From Cytauxzoon felis (taxonomy: Eukaryota; Apicomplexa; Aconoidasida; Piroplasmida; Theileriidae): a stretch of 64,000 nucleotides of DNA. The notes beneath the pieces were generated by a model that was not told the DNA's origin, made no database searches, and worked only from the letters and a program-made list of their open reading frames with translations. Numbering within the stretch: the first letter of the stretch is position 1; every line of letters begins with the position of its first letter. Shown here piece by piece: positions 32,621 to 42,887 of the stretch. A program made the position numbers and the translations under genes. The stretch is taken from the NCBI GenBank assembly GCA_020283715.1, contig JAIQCW010000130.1, forward strand, positions 84,380 to 148,379, given 5' to 3'.

Positions 32621-34180
32621 TTATTCATACGACATGAGTAGTTTTCTCATATCTTTTGTGAATACTTCTCTGAATGTTTTTCTTGCCTCCTTTACACCAC
32701 TGCCGAACCAAAATTTGAATCCCCTATATCTAGTATAACCTTTAGTTGGCCAATGGTCCCTATCAGCTTTTCTATAAGTCTTTAGGTATCCATCTGAGAT
32801 GAACATTCCAATCACTAGTGTTATGAATGCTAATAACAAACTTAATGCTGTAAGTGTACCATTTTTACTATTACCCTGGCTGCCTACACCCATTCCTATT
32901 CCTAACATGACTTCATTACTGAGTTGAAGTGCTATACACAAGAGGTATATCCTAAATTTAGTCCTGTAGAAATAACGAGATATTCTACAGTATGGGTAAT
33001 GGAGCATGATTAGACATATGGCAGCAGCTGAAAGCAATGGTAACATTGCGCACCATGCCATATGGTAGAATGCCAAATTACCCTCCCATTTACTTTCTGG
33101 TGAATTTTTACCATCATCTTGTAATCCATACTTTAATATTGTGAATACACATGATGGTATACAGGTAGTGAATGTAACTAATAGTGATACTTTATAACCA
33201 TCAATAAGACCAAGGAATTGATATGGAGCAATTGATGGATTGAATGAATAGGCTATAGGATTACTAATTGGGAACATAAATAAAGGCGATATAGCTCGAG
33301 GATTAGTGATAAGATCTGAAAAACTCCCTTCACCTTTGCTTCCGCTATTACAACAACAACATTTACAACAATTTTTTCCAGTACATTGGCAAGTAGCGGA
33401 TTTACAACAGCAACAGCATTGACCTTCGCTCCCACATTGGCACGATGTATCACATGGAGGTTGTTGTTTACAACACTTACAGTTACAAGAAGTACCTTCA
33501 GCCTGTGCACACGATGTACAGCACTTACAACAACATTTCTTTTCATCTTCCTTTTTCCTGTATCCAATTGTCCAGCTTATAGCTGCGGAGAGTGAAACGA
33601 CTATTAGAATAATAAAAAACCAAATGAACATCCAACGCCCTAAATCCTCTAATCCATAATAGGATCCGATATAATAGAATCCCATTTGATAAATTACAAC
33701 TACAATCCCGGAAAGTGTGCGACCAAGGATAGCGAGAAGGTTGTCGTTGGCTGCTACTTTTGCCATACTGATATAATTATAACCTAATACAAATCCTAGA
33801 ATATTCACCATCCAATAATATAAGCTAACGTCCCCGAAATCCCCTCCATAATTATAATTCTCGAATAATATAACAACGGTAATAAAGAAAAACCATATAT
33901 TGACGATTGATAGAAGGTTAGAATTATCTCCAAGTACTACAACAATTGCACATGTTATCATCATACCAACTAAACATGATATTTCCATAGAACTGAAGAA
34001 TTTATTGATGAATAATGGTATCTTATCCGGTGGCAGATGGAATCTTTCAACAGCAAATGAAGAGAAATTAACCACTATGTATAGAGGAAATGGAAGAATA
34101 AATCCTCCTAAGAAGGCGGCTGCCTTCTGTACGCCTGTAGTTTCTATTTTACAATTGCAGGATGTACTAGATGATGCCAT
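32621..34180 (-). CDS. Multipass membrane protein with a Cys-rich cytoplasm-type loop
   Basis: A single exon of 519 residues. About six hydrophobic segments lie in residues 15-215 and five more in about 290-475. Between them, at about residues 213-275, is a loop extraordinarily rich in Cys and Lys (units such as KKCCCKCCTSCAQ and GEGQCCCC-like runs). The overall two-bundle topology recalls equilibrative nucleoside transporters and also the multi-membrane Tpr-related proteins of Theileria; I cannot decide, and I see no transport motif. The Cys-rich loop could bind metal or be palmitoylated (inference). It is intronless and free of cassette repeats, like the secreted-protein genes. Confidence 0.65.
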   Translation of the reverse strand: MASSSTSCNCKIETTGVQKAAAFLGGFILPFPLYIVVNFSSFAVERFHLPPDKIPLFINKFFSSMEISCLVGMMITCAIVVVLGDNSNLLSIVNIWFFFITVVILFENYNYGGDFGDVSLYYWMVNILGFVLGYNYISMAKVAANDNLLAILGRTLSGIVVVIYQMGFYYIGSYYGLEDLGRWMFIWFFIILIVVSLSAAISWTIGYRKKEDEKKCCCKCCTSCAQAEGTSCNCKCCKQQPPCDTSCQCGSEGQCCCCCKSATCQCTGKNCCKCCCCNSGSKGEGSFSDLITNPRAISPLFMFPISNPIAYSFNPSIAPYQFLGLIDGYKVSLLVTFTTCIPSCVFTILKYGLQDDGKNSPESKWEGNLAFYHMAWCAMLPLLSAAAICLIMLHYPYCRISRYFYRTKFRIYLLCIALQLSNEVMLGIGMGVGSQGNSKNGTLTALSLLLAFITLVIGMFISDGYLKTYRKADRDHWPTKGYTRYRGFKFWFGSGVKEARKTFREVFTKDMRKLLMSYE

Positions 34181-34439
34181 TTTATTACTATACCTCTAAT
34201 ATACAATACAACATTTAAAAATTATGGCCGTATCGACCTCATGTAACTTCAAAGCTTCATTACTGACATTGCTAATATACATTAAATCTATAGGCTTCAT
34301 TTTCGTGTATTATGAGCCTCCAGGTTCAACATCCATTCCCAGATATCATAGGCTTTCGGCTCTACCTAGTAATATTGGGTCAATAAATTATAAAATTTAT
34401 ACATTATTCATTAGATGTGTTAGAATCGAGTGATGTTAA

Positions 34440-35420
34440 TGACATGTAATGTTTATTTTTAACGTGATGAAATTGAGAGAATTCTAATGTGAATTGTGGT
34501 AGTATACTTTTCAGAGACATATTCATCATGATGTAGGAATTTTAATTTCTGACCAGTTATCATTACAAATTGATACATAATGAACTTTATCTATTGATGT
34601 AGTATATAAACTTGTATTCTAATAAATTATGTAGTTAATCTATACCATATGTTGAAGTTTTATAGGTGTTGATGGATAGTAATTACATAGTACTAACTGC
34701 CTCTCATCACCTACTTAGAGTAGTTTATCACTTAATATAGTGACTAGTTAACATAATAATTGTTATACTATTATATGTTAAATTTATAATAGATATCTTC
34801 ATATCATAAAGTATTGTTGTTACCATAAGTTGTATGGCATATGTAATCATGTCGTATAAAGTAACAATATCACAGTTGTATAGGATCATAATATATTCAC
34901 TACACTATAAATCACTCTAATAATCTATACTCATCTTAAAATTGTAAATATTATGTGAATTGATACACATTTATAGACACGTAACAAACAACATCAACGG
35001 TCAATACACTATTGATATTCCCCTCAATACTATATATTAGCATTAATTCCAATAATATCAAACATAATCTTCATTATCAGATACTATAATCCATTGAATT
35101 ACATCATTTAACCGTCTATTTTTAATTGATGATATTTCCCCCCATAATATGTGGTAACGAATTAGGTTTGCAGTTGATGATTAACCTTTTAGTTAAATAT
35201 ACATTTAATATGATATCGATAAATTAAAATATAAATTATTTACATGTGAAATCTATTGAATTTGTATAATAGGAGGAAATTTTTAAATTTATAATGGAAT
35301 TATAACCATTAATATGAATATCAATACACATTAATATTAATGAATACCTTATCAATTACTATTTTAAAATTATAATAATATATAAATATGAAATTAATCA
35401 CTGGTAGACGATCCATCTCT
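34440..35420. other. Gene-free AT-rich stretch
   Basis: About 1 kb with no supportable gene on either strand and no cassette repeat. A short open frame at 34224-34433 just before it (MAVSTSCNFKASLLTLLIYI) has a hydrophobic start and could be a tiny gene, but there is no second line of evidence. The stretch lies between divergently placed genes and may hold promoters. Confidence 0.5.
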
Positions 35421-35424
35421 GTAC

Positions 35425-35690
35425 TTCTATCACTACCTTCTCCTCTTACAAACACCTTCCCTTGTCTTCCACTCGCCGTGGTGGCCTTCTCTATTTACTT
35501 CCCCCTCCGCTTCCCTGAGATCAGCTACGGGTAGTCCAGTTGAGGTCTCCACCTGATGTCCAGTATTATCTCTACCTTCATCACCGCCACGATCTCTGGG
35601 AGTGGCTTTACTCTTTAGAGATAGGTAAATAAGAAAGCTGTCTGCAAGACGAAGAGAGTTGGATTGGACCTCAGGTGGAGTATAATATGT
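35425..35690. repeat. Hairpin-cassette repeat, intergenic
   Basis: Left arm ccactcgccgtggtggcc, ctatttacttccccctccgc, cctgagatcagctacggg; core ccacgatctctgggagtggc and ctctttagag; right arm gctgtctgcaagacg and cctcaggtgg. It sits immediately 3' of the next minus-strand gene. Confidence 0.88.
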
Positions 35691-35724
35691 GAAAATTATG
35701 TAGGTATAGGATATATATTAGTAT

Positions 35725-37390
35725 TTATTGATCGATTAGTGTGAGTAGTAGTGGTAGTGTATTGGTATCGCATATGAGTTCGACTAAATGAAAATTGATG
35801 TTTTCATTATTGATTAATTTTGAGAGTTGTAGTGTGAAATTAAGATTATTATAGAATAGATTGAATTTATTAGAGTATTGATAATAATAAGATTGTATAA
35901 ATTTTTTTTTAGAAAATTTATTAATTAATAGAAATGATGGATTATTATTACCACAATAAATAGATGTATAAATAGGTAAATGATTAGAATAATTATCTTT
36001 ATATATAGCGAATTGATAATTAATAATATAATCTATAATATTATTATTTAAATGATTAATTAATAAAAAAATTTTCATATAAATTATTATCATTAATAAT
36101 ATAATTTGTTAATTTATAAATTAATTTATTAAATATTTTTAATATTCTCATATCATTATTAGTTAAATGATTAATAATTTTATCTAATAATATATCCATA
36201 TTATCCATAGAATATAAATTTGATATTAAATTTTTATTATAATAATTAATATTTATAAAATTATTTTTAAATTTATCTATTATTGTTTCATTATTTATTA
36301 AATTTATATTATTATTATTATTATAATATTCATTTAATTCTATATCATCTTGTTTACTTCTAGTCCTTTTTAATCTACCTTTAATATATTTATCATAATT
36401 TGTTAAATATTCATATAATTTATTATAATATTCATATGATATTTTATATTGTATTATTATTTTACTATTATCATTTGGTAATTTTAATCTACTATTTATA
36501 TATAATATACCCAATATATATTCGTCTTCTATTGATTTTGAGGGTGGTGCGGGTGGGGGAGGTGGAGGTTGAACAAGTGGAGTTGAAGTTTGATGAGGTG
36601 TAGTGGAAGTTTGAGGAACTGAGGTTGTAGATTGAAGATGTGAAGTTGTAGTTTGAAGAGGTGGATGTGTAATATTTGGAGTAGTTTGAGGGACTGTGGT
36701 TTGATATTGCGTTTGTTGGATATTTGGAGTAGAAGTTTGAAGATGTTGAGTGGAAGTTTGAGGGATTGAGGTTGTAGATTGAAGTGGAGGTTGAAGGGAT
36801 GAGGTTGTAGATTGAAGATGTGTAGGTTGGATATTTGGAGTAGTTTGAATATGTGTCGTCTGTGTCGTCGATGTAACGTCATGATAATTCAAGTTATCAC
36901 TGGTGTTTATTGAATGTTTATATTCGGGTATTATGGTATCATTTTGATTTTTCATCTTTAAAACATCATTTGTATCTTTATACATCATCTGTTGTCTATT
37001 ACCACCACTAGGCATCATCATCATATTCAAATTAGCCCTCATCTGCTGCTGCATCATAACAGAATGTGGATGCTGAAGATGCTGATAATGAGGACTATGT
37101 TGAATATTGTGGGGATTAGGGGGCGCATTCATGGGGTGGACATTTATGGGGTGATGAATGTTTGGTGGATGTAATTGTGATGGATGAACATTGATATGAC
37201 GTATATTCATTGGATGTATATGCATAGTGTTTGGATTAGTAGAGATAATATTATATCCCATGTATTGATTCATAATATTTCCATTATTTACTAATAAATT
37301 TGGTGGCATATTACCCTTTGGATACATTTTATACCTCATGTTATACATGGGTGGATTATTGCTGTTGCTATTATTATTATTATTACTCAT
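35725..37390 (-). CDS. Low-complexity Pro/Gln/Thr/Met-rich protein, frameshift near the 3' end
   Basis: ATG at 37390 (MSNNNNNSNSNNPPMYNMRY). The first half is rich in Asn, Met, His and Pro; the middle is a Gln/Thr/Pro-rich repeat region of about 120 residues ending PPPPPAPPSK. From about residue 285 a charged helical domain follows (EDEYILGILYINSRLKLPND, then GRLKRTRSKQDD). This frame stops at 36056, while the next frame (+1) continues from about 36093 to 35725 with similar composition and no splice sites between them. The switch lies in a T-rich run, so an indel in the assembly or a real frameshift is likely. Low-complexity plus a helical domain suggests a transcription or chromatin factor, but no family is recognised. 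Confidence 0.5.
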
Positions 37391-37417
37391 TTTTGAAGAT
37401 GTAAATCATCACATATA

Positions 37418-37560
37418 AATTCACCCAATACAAGGAAAATTCCTTGATAAAAAACACCACAAATAAATTCACCCAACAATTGAAGAAATTTCCTCGATAA
37501 AAAAAACACTATAAAATGAAATTCACCCAATACGAGGAAAATTCACTGATAAAAAAAACT
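37418..37560. repeat. Three tandem short hairpin repeats upstream of a minus-strand gene
   Basis: Three units of about 45 nt sharing aaattcaccca and gataaaaaa. Copy 1 has caaggaaaattccttg, copy 3 has cgaggaaaattcactg, and the related copy at 26226-26272 has cgaggaaaattcctcg. The change from A to G in one arm is matched by T to C in the other between copy 1 and the 26-kb copy. The array sits just upstream of the ATG of the low-complexity gene. Confidence 0.75.
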
Positions 37561-37584
37561 TCCTTCAAATAAAAAAAGCTTCCC

Positions 37585-38141
37585 CTAATCTTCCATCAAC
37601 AATGCAGATAAATGAGGATGAGTGTTAAGAATAGTAAATTTGAATATACTACTAGTATTTTGCACTATTAAATTCAAATCAATGGGGGATTTAATGGGGT
37701 AATGATTAGCAATTAATAAATAGAATTTATCCAAACATCTATAGAAATATAAATAAAATATTAAAATCAACATACGATATACAAGTCTCTATAATAATAA
37801 TCAAATCATTTTTATTAAAATATAAAATCTTCAACGGGAACTCTATATAACCAAAAATCCCATATAATAATAATATATTCGATTGAAAATAAGCATTAAT
37901 ATCCTTCAATGTCAATCTTTCTCTATCTTTTATACAACCCTCAATGTCAGGTCCACAAACGTCACTAGATAAAAAAAATTAAAGTGTAATAGAATAAGGA
38001 AGATGAACAATAAATAGAAATATCTTTACTCTAGTGAATATAGTCACTTAATTACATTAAAGATCATCTCATTTAAACTTACAGGAGTAGTTTAATGTAG
38101 ATTTTGGTGCTCTTGATTGTACCCTTGGTATAAGAAACCAT
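37585..38141 (-). CDS. Hypothetical multi-exon protein
   Basis: ATG at 38141 (MVSYTKGTIKSTKIYIKLLL). A GTAAGT donor and an ATCTAG acceptor frame an intron of about 120 nt; the next exon encodes DVCGPDIEGCIKDRERLTLK and NAYFQSNILLLWDFWLYRVP. Further short introns end in TATAG near 37790 and 37740. The last exon runs RCLDKFYLLIANHYPIKSPI to the stop at 37585. Phases of the last two introns are not settled. No family recognised. The order of tight introns and clean sites supports a real gene. Confidence 0.45.
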
Positions 38142-38363
38142 TATATGGCCCTACTCATTATTGAATTGATATAGTTCATAACTATATAGAATATTGTTAT
38201 AATGTATATAATATAGACATTTAATTATAGCTGTTAATTTAATTTACATCATAATTAATATCCGCATCCCCATTTGTATGAGCATTATAATTTATAGTCT
38301 ACAGAATATATACTATTGATATATAAATTCATCTATTAGATTTATATTTTTATAATAATAAAA

Positions 38364-38608
38364 ATGGTATACTGAATTCATATATCATTTCATCTTCATT
38401 TCAATAGGGATCTGTTAAGACGTTGACGCTCAAGAAACATCTGGCAAAGAAAATGAAACAGAATCGTCCATTACCACACTGGTTTAGATTAAAAACTGGT
38501 AGTCGTATAAGGTATATTTATATTTAATTGATCTTCAATCATTTACATGCATTATTTAGGTACAATGCTAAGAGGAGATATTGGAGGCGTACAAAACTGA
38601 AGATTTAA
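38364..38608 (+). CDS. RPL39: Cytosolic 60S ribosomal protein eL39
   Basis: Three exons: the ATG alone (38364-38366), 38408-38511 and 38560-38608, with introns of 41 and 48 nt. The product reads [20 protein letters not shown], then [16 protein letters not shown] and [15 protein letters not shown]. The length, about 51 residues, and the basic sequence are exactly those of eL39, which lines the ribosomal exit tunnel. A first exon consisting of only the start codon is common for this gene in eukaryotes. Confidence 0.95.
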
Positions 38609-38769
38609 TTGGAGATTCTTATAAAGATGTAAATTTAATAATAAAATAATTAATTTAATCATCATTTATTCATATATATTTACATGTATACATCACCTTC
38701 ATTTATATGACATCCTCCCCCTATACTTTGATGTATCGTATCTACACTTTCATTATATATATATAATAA

Positions 38770-39083
38770 ATGAATACTAATAAGATAGTATTAAATCCTA
38801 AAATCTTAAGGTGTTTTAATGTATTGAAACACCCAAATTGTTCAATTGATAAATCTTCCTATAGATACTTCACCAGCAATACAACAGGATATAAAGTAAG
38901 TGTATAGAATATTTAAATCTTAAAATAAATTAGACATTACATAATGCTGGACCAAGATTGCCACTTTTATATTATAAAGCATCTACAGACGCAATGAAAT
39001 CAATGAATCATCGATTATTCTATGCAAATTTAATCTTCATGATGGCAGCATATGATTTGGTAACAACTTTTATTGATTTTTAA
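38770..39083 (+). CDS. Small hypothetical protein with a mitochondrial-type start
   Basis: Two exons, 38770-38895 and 38934-39083, joined in phase 0 across a 38-nt intron; 91 residues. The N-terminus (MNTNKIVLNPKILRCFNVLK) is basic and lacks acidic residues, as in mitochondrial presequences. The C-terminal third has one hydrophobic segment (NLIFMMAAYDLVTTFIDF). No family recognised. The stop lies 5 bp from the stop of the convergent FIS1 gene, so both 3' ends must overlap in mRNA. Confidence 0.5.
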
Positions 39084-39088
39084 ATATA

Positions 39089-40365
39089 CTACTTTTGCCA
39101 TAATTTGTAAAATGAATAAGCACATAAAGCTATGATTAATATTATTAACACTATATAATATTCATTACTTACCAGTCATTAAAGCAAATACTGTACCAAT
39201 CATTGCATCTATTAAAATATTAAAGTTACTCAATGTTATATTTCAAATTACCTTCCGATAATAAAACATATAGTAAACTCCTTAATGATAACGCATTCTG
39301 ATTCCTTGGATCCTATAATTATATAATGAATATACCAAATAGATACTTCATCTGCTTCAACTAAGCTCAATTCACTCCAACAGATGTGATACATACTACG
39401 TCAGTTCCCGTTAACTAGCCCCTCCACTTGAGGTCCTTTCCTTGTCTTGCAGACAGCTCCTTTATTTACTTCCCCCTCCGCTTCCCTGAGATCAGCTACG
39501 GGTTCCACCTGAGGTTATATATCTAATCTCGTCGAGATAAGGATAAAGTGACGAAATTCATGTTTGTCCAGATATCTCAATGGAAATAACTGAGAATCTA
39601 TTGGAATTCAGGAAACCCAATACAATCATCAAAAACCTTTTCAATGAAGTATTAATATCTGAAATTCATTCAATCGTCACTCTACAATCATCAGTAGTTT
39701 TCCCAGAAATTCAGATTTTTCGTCAAAATTTGGGGGTAAAATGAAGTTAGTGATGTAACCTCAAGTGGAATACCTGGAAGCGATCTACGGGAGCTGGAAG
39801 GGGAGGTAAATAAAGGAGCTGTCTGCAAGACAATGAAAGGACCTCAGATGTAATTTTTAGATCGATGAATATAGCGGACGAAAATGGATTAAGACATGAA
39901 TTTAAACTTCATGTCATTGTTTTAATAGTATTAATTGATGTCGATTGTATAATAGTGGATATTTCGTTGTGAGTATGGATAATTAGACACGTACCAGCCT
40001 AAGTAGTGTATCGAGATATTTGCGTGCTTTAAAGTATTGTTTCTTTTTGATATAGCACAATGATAGTTGATATAAACAATTTACACTGTAAATATAAGCA
40101 TATATAACATTTTTTAAATTTATACTTACCTTTGATAGCGAACACGAACAAGTTCTTCAAATAATTCAATAGCACATGTGTTGTCATGAAATTTGGGTGA
40201 ACACATTAGCATACATGCGTATTCATATTGTATTCTAGCGGATGGTGTATTATTATTCAAATGCTACAGAGATTATGTGATATGGGATCGAGCATATGAA
40301 CGTACATATTCATATTCATTACGTAATCGTTCAATTTCATAGTTAATATCATCTAATTCTGACAT
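39089..40365 (-). CDS. FIS1: Mitochondrial/peroxisomal fission protein FIS1
   Basis: ATG at 40365 ([20 protein letters not shown]). Following exons encode [54 protein letters not shown] then [38 protein letters not shown] and a tail [20 protein letters not shown]. This is the FIS1 pattern: six-helix TPR-like bundle and a C-terminal tail anchor. FIS1 sits in the outer mitochondrial membrane and takes part in organelle fission. One intron (about 39350-39985) contains a complete GC-rich inverted-repeat element; the other introns are about 22-60 nt. The full-length match is seen only when the exons on both sides of the repeat are joined, which shows the repeat is intronic. Confidence 0.85.
39415..39860. 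repeat. Complete inverted-repeat element with AT-rich core, in the FIS1 intron
   Basis: The left arm is cttgtcttgcagacagctcc, ctttatttacttccccctcc, cctgagatcagctacggg, cacctgaggtt. The core of about 240 bp (39515-39755) begins at atctcgtcgagat and contains cccaatacaatcatcaaa and agttttcccagaaattcag. The right arm, inverted, is cctcaagtgg, gcgatctacgggagctgg, gtaaataaaggagctgtctg. It is the clearest arm-core-arm copy in the window. Confidence 0.88.
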
Positions 40366-40583
40366 TATAATAACTTTAACATTATAAAAATGTGGTAAAT
40401 CAATGTTAATATTTAATGTGTGAATTATCAATTGATAAATGTATATCCTTTGGTACATACAGACCAAAGGGGGTTGAGATGGTGATGGTATATATAGACA
40501 TTGAATATGAACGATTGAATACAGTTTATTTAGTTATAATGTAAATTAATTTGTTAAATTTTTCAAATAAAAGGAGAAGTATA

Positions 40584-42000
40584 ATGTTTATTTTGTCATT
40601 TATACTGATATTGTCATCCTTGATATATATCGATGTTACAAAATGTATAAAATATGGAGTATTGATCAACAAATTCAGTTTCATTAATAATTTACCATTA
40701 AATGATAGGAGATTCTGTGGTTTATATAGTAAAAGATCCAATGATGATGATTTGGATTATTATAAAATTTTATCCTTGGATAGGAATTGTACTATAGAGG
40801 AGGTGGAAGAAAAATATAAGTCTATCAATAAATTATTGAGTACAATGCCATCTGTTGATCCTAAGCTTAAATCTTCTATTGATAGAGCATATAATGTACT
40901 ATCCAATGAAGATTTGAGGAGTAAATATGATCGTCGTTTTGAAAATGAAGATGCAGATGAAGATGAAATTGAGTTATCCATATACGATGATGAAGATGAT
41001 TTAGAGGAAGCAAAGGATGAAGATGAATTGGATGAAGATCAACAAGGTAATATTTGGAGTAGATTATTTGGTTTTACTACACCTAAAAAGCCTAAAAATG
41101 TATATAAAAAGCTCCAGAAGTCTGATTTATCAACTACTTTAAATCTTAATTTAAAATCTTTTGTATTTGGTGATGTTGTTACTATACCCATTGATAGATG
41201 GAAGTTATGCAATAACTGCAATCCAGACAAGAAGATGTTCATTCAAACTTGCACCAAATGTAAAGGTACTGGTAATGAAACAAAGGTATATTGAAATTTG
41301 TTATTTAATTTTAACCCATTATTCATTTTAATTATCCCCACATAATAATTCCCTTTAGAATCAGCGAACCCCATTTGGTCATATTTATACATCACGTACA
41401 TGCCCAACATGTAGGGGGAGTGGTTTATCTAGGAAGAGAGATTGTATAGAGTGTAAAAATACGGGCCAATTATATGTTAATGAAGAATGTCAAGTTAGTT
41501 TATTATATTATCTATACTAAACTTCAGGTTAATATACCACCTGGTACAAAACCTGGTACTACATTAAAAATTCATGGAAAAGGTAACCTTATCAATAATA
41601 AACGTTATGGGGATTTGTAAGTTGATGGGGTAAATTAACTAAATATGGGGCTATATTAATAATTTTAGGTTTGTGAAATTGAGGTCGAATTATAATAGTG
41701 ATGAATATATTAGAGATGATTGTGTAATAACTGTATGTAGGGTACCATATACAAGAATGATATTGGGTGGTGAGGTGAGTATATAATAATTTTTAATATA
41801 ATAAAAATAGATTTCTGTATTAACATTTAATGGTGATTTGACTATAAATATACCAAAGGGTTCACAAAATGATGAAGAAATTTTTTTTAAAAAATTACAA
41901 CAACATTAAACATTATATTAAGTTACGTGTAGTATTACCTACAAATCCATCGCAAAATGAAATTAAATCATTAAATGAAATAAATAATCAAGCCACATAA
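40584..42000 (+). CDS. Secreted/apicoplast-type DnaJ (Hsp40) with zinc-finger domain
   Basis: ATG at 40584 (MFILSFILILSSLIYIDVTK, signal peptide), then a likely transit region to about residue 50. The J-domain-like region (DYYKILSLDRNCTIEEVEEK to SNEDLRSKYDR) lacks HPD: the loop reads STMPSVDP. An acidic stretch follows. The Cys-rich zinc region has CNNCNP, CTKCKGTGNE, CPTCRGSGLSR and CIECKNTG. The C-terminal domains begin VNIPPGTKPGTTLKIHGKGN. Exon 1 ends at 41285 and exon 2 starts at 41359; other introns are short. Near 41886, in a run of T8A6, the frame shifts by +1, after which HYIKLRVVLPTNPSQNEIKS continues to TAA at 41998-42000. Signal plus transit suggests the apicoplast (inference). 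Without HPD it may not stimulate Hsp70 ATPase. Confidence 0.78.
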
Positions 42001-42451
42001 CCCCATTCACCCCAGATTATAATTTTTAAATTAAACTATAGATTTATATGAATTATAATATAGATGTAATTATGGTATATGTATATATAATGTATTTTAT
42101 GTATGGTGTTGATGTTTTATTTTTTTCCTCCCTATAAATATAAAAGTCATCTAAAATCACTATAACTTTATTAAATAAACTATATATATAAAAATAATTT
42201 AATATAATTACAATGTTATAATAATGATTATTATTACTATTGGAATATATAAATAATTTGATTTATAACTCTCCTATAATTTACAAATTATATTGTTATA
42301 TACTGTAGAGTATAATAGTATACATTAATAAATATAATAATATTTAAATACAATATATATTTATATTTAAAATATAGAAATATATATGAATTAACTTTTA
42401 AGGGTCATTTAATGTAATATAAAAAGATGAAACATATTACAGGTGAAGTAG

Positions 42452-42786
42452 AGACAATGGAAATGTGGTATTCTACATCCATTTAATTGAATAAGGGTTG
42501 AAGGTCATACCAGAGGGTAATTATACACATACAGATATGGAATATCAAATTGAGGATCAACATCCTTCAACATAGAGAAATTACGAGAGTAATATTTAGT
42601 TGATGTCATAGTTTAAATATAATTGTTCAACTTCATATATCTTCAACCTCTTCTCATTCATCATGTTATTTCCCCCCATTCTACAGTGAATGTAATTTGG
42701 AATGGAATAGACACATAAATATTATAGATATGTAAATTATTGTATGTTAAATAATCACCTTTAATATTTTAATGTATATGTTTTGT
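42452..42786. repeat. Upstream block of tandem duplication, copy 1
   Basis: A block of about 334 bp that recurs almost without change at 43975-44308. It lies upstream of the first secreted-protein paralog (start 42888). It contains ccagagggtaattatacaca and ttcaacctcttctcattcat. No gene is evident, so it probably carries the shared promoter region. Confidence 0.9.
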
Positions 42787-42887
42787 ATTTAATTGTATTA
42801 TGGTTACATGAGATATGCTCTTTTGATGTTGAGGGACATATCCTCCATCATTTAATAACACCTCGAGGTTACTATTAACTTCAAAAG

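Noticed and set aside
34224..34433. Seventy-codon frame with hydrophobic start
   Set aside because: No splice support, no family, and short frames like this are expected by chance; mentioned only in the gene-free stretch.
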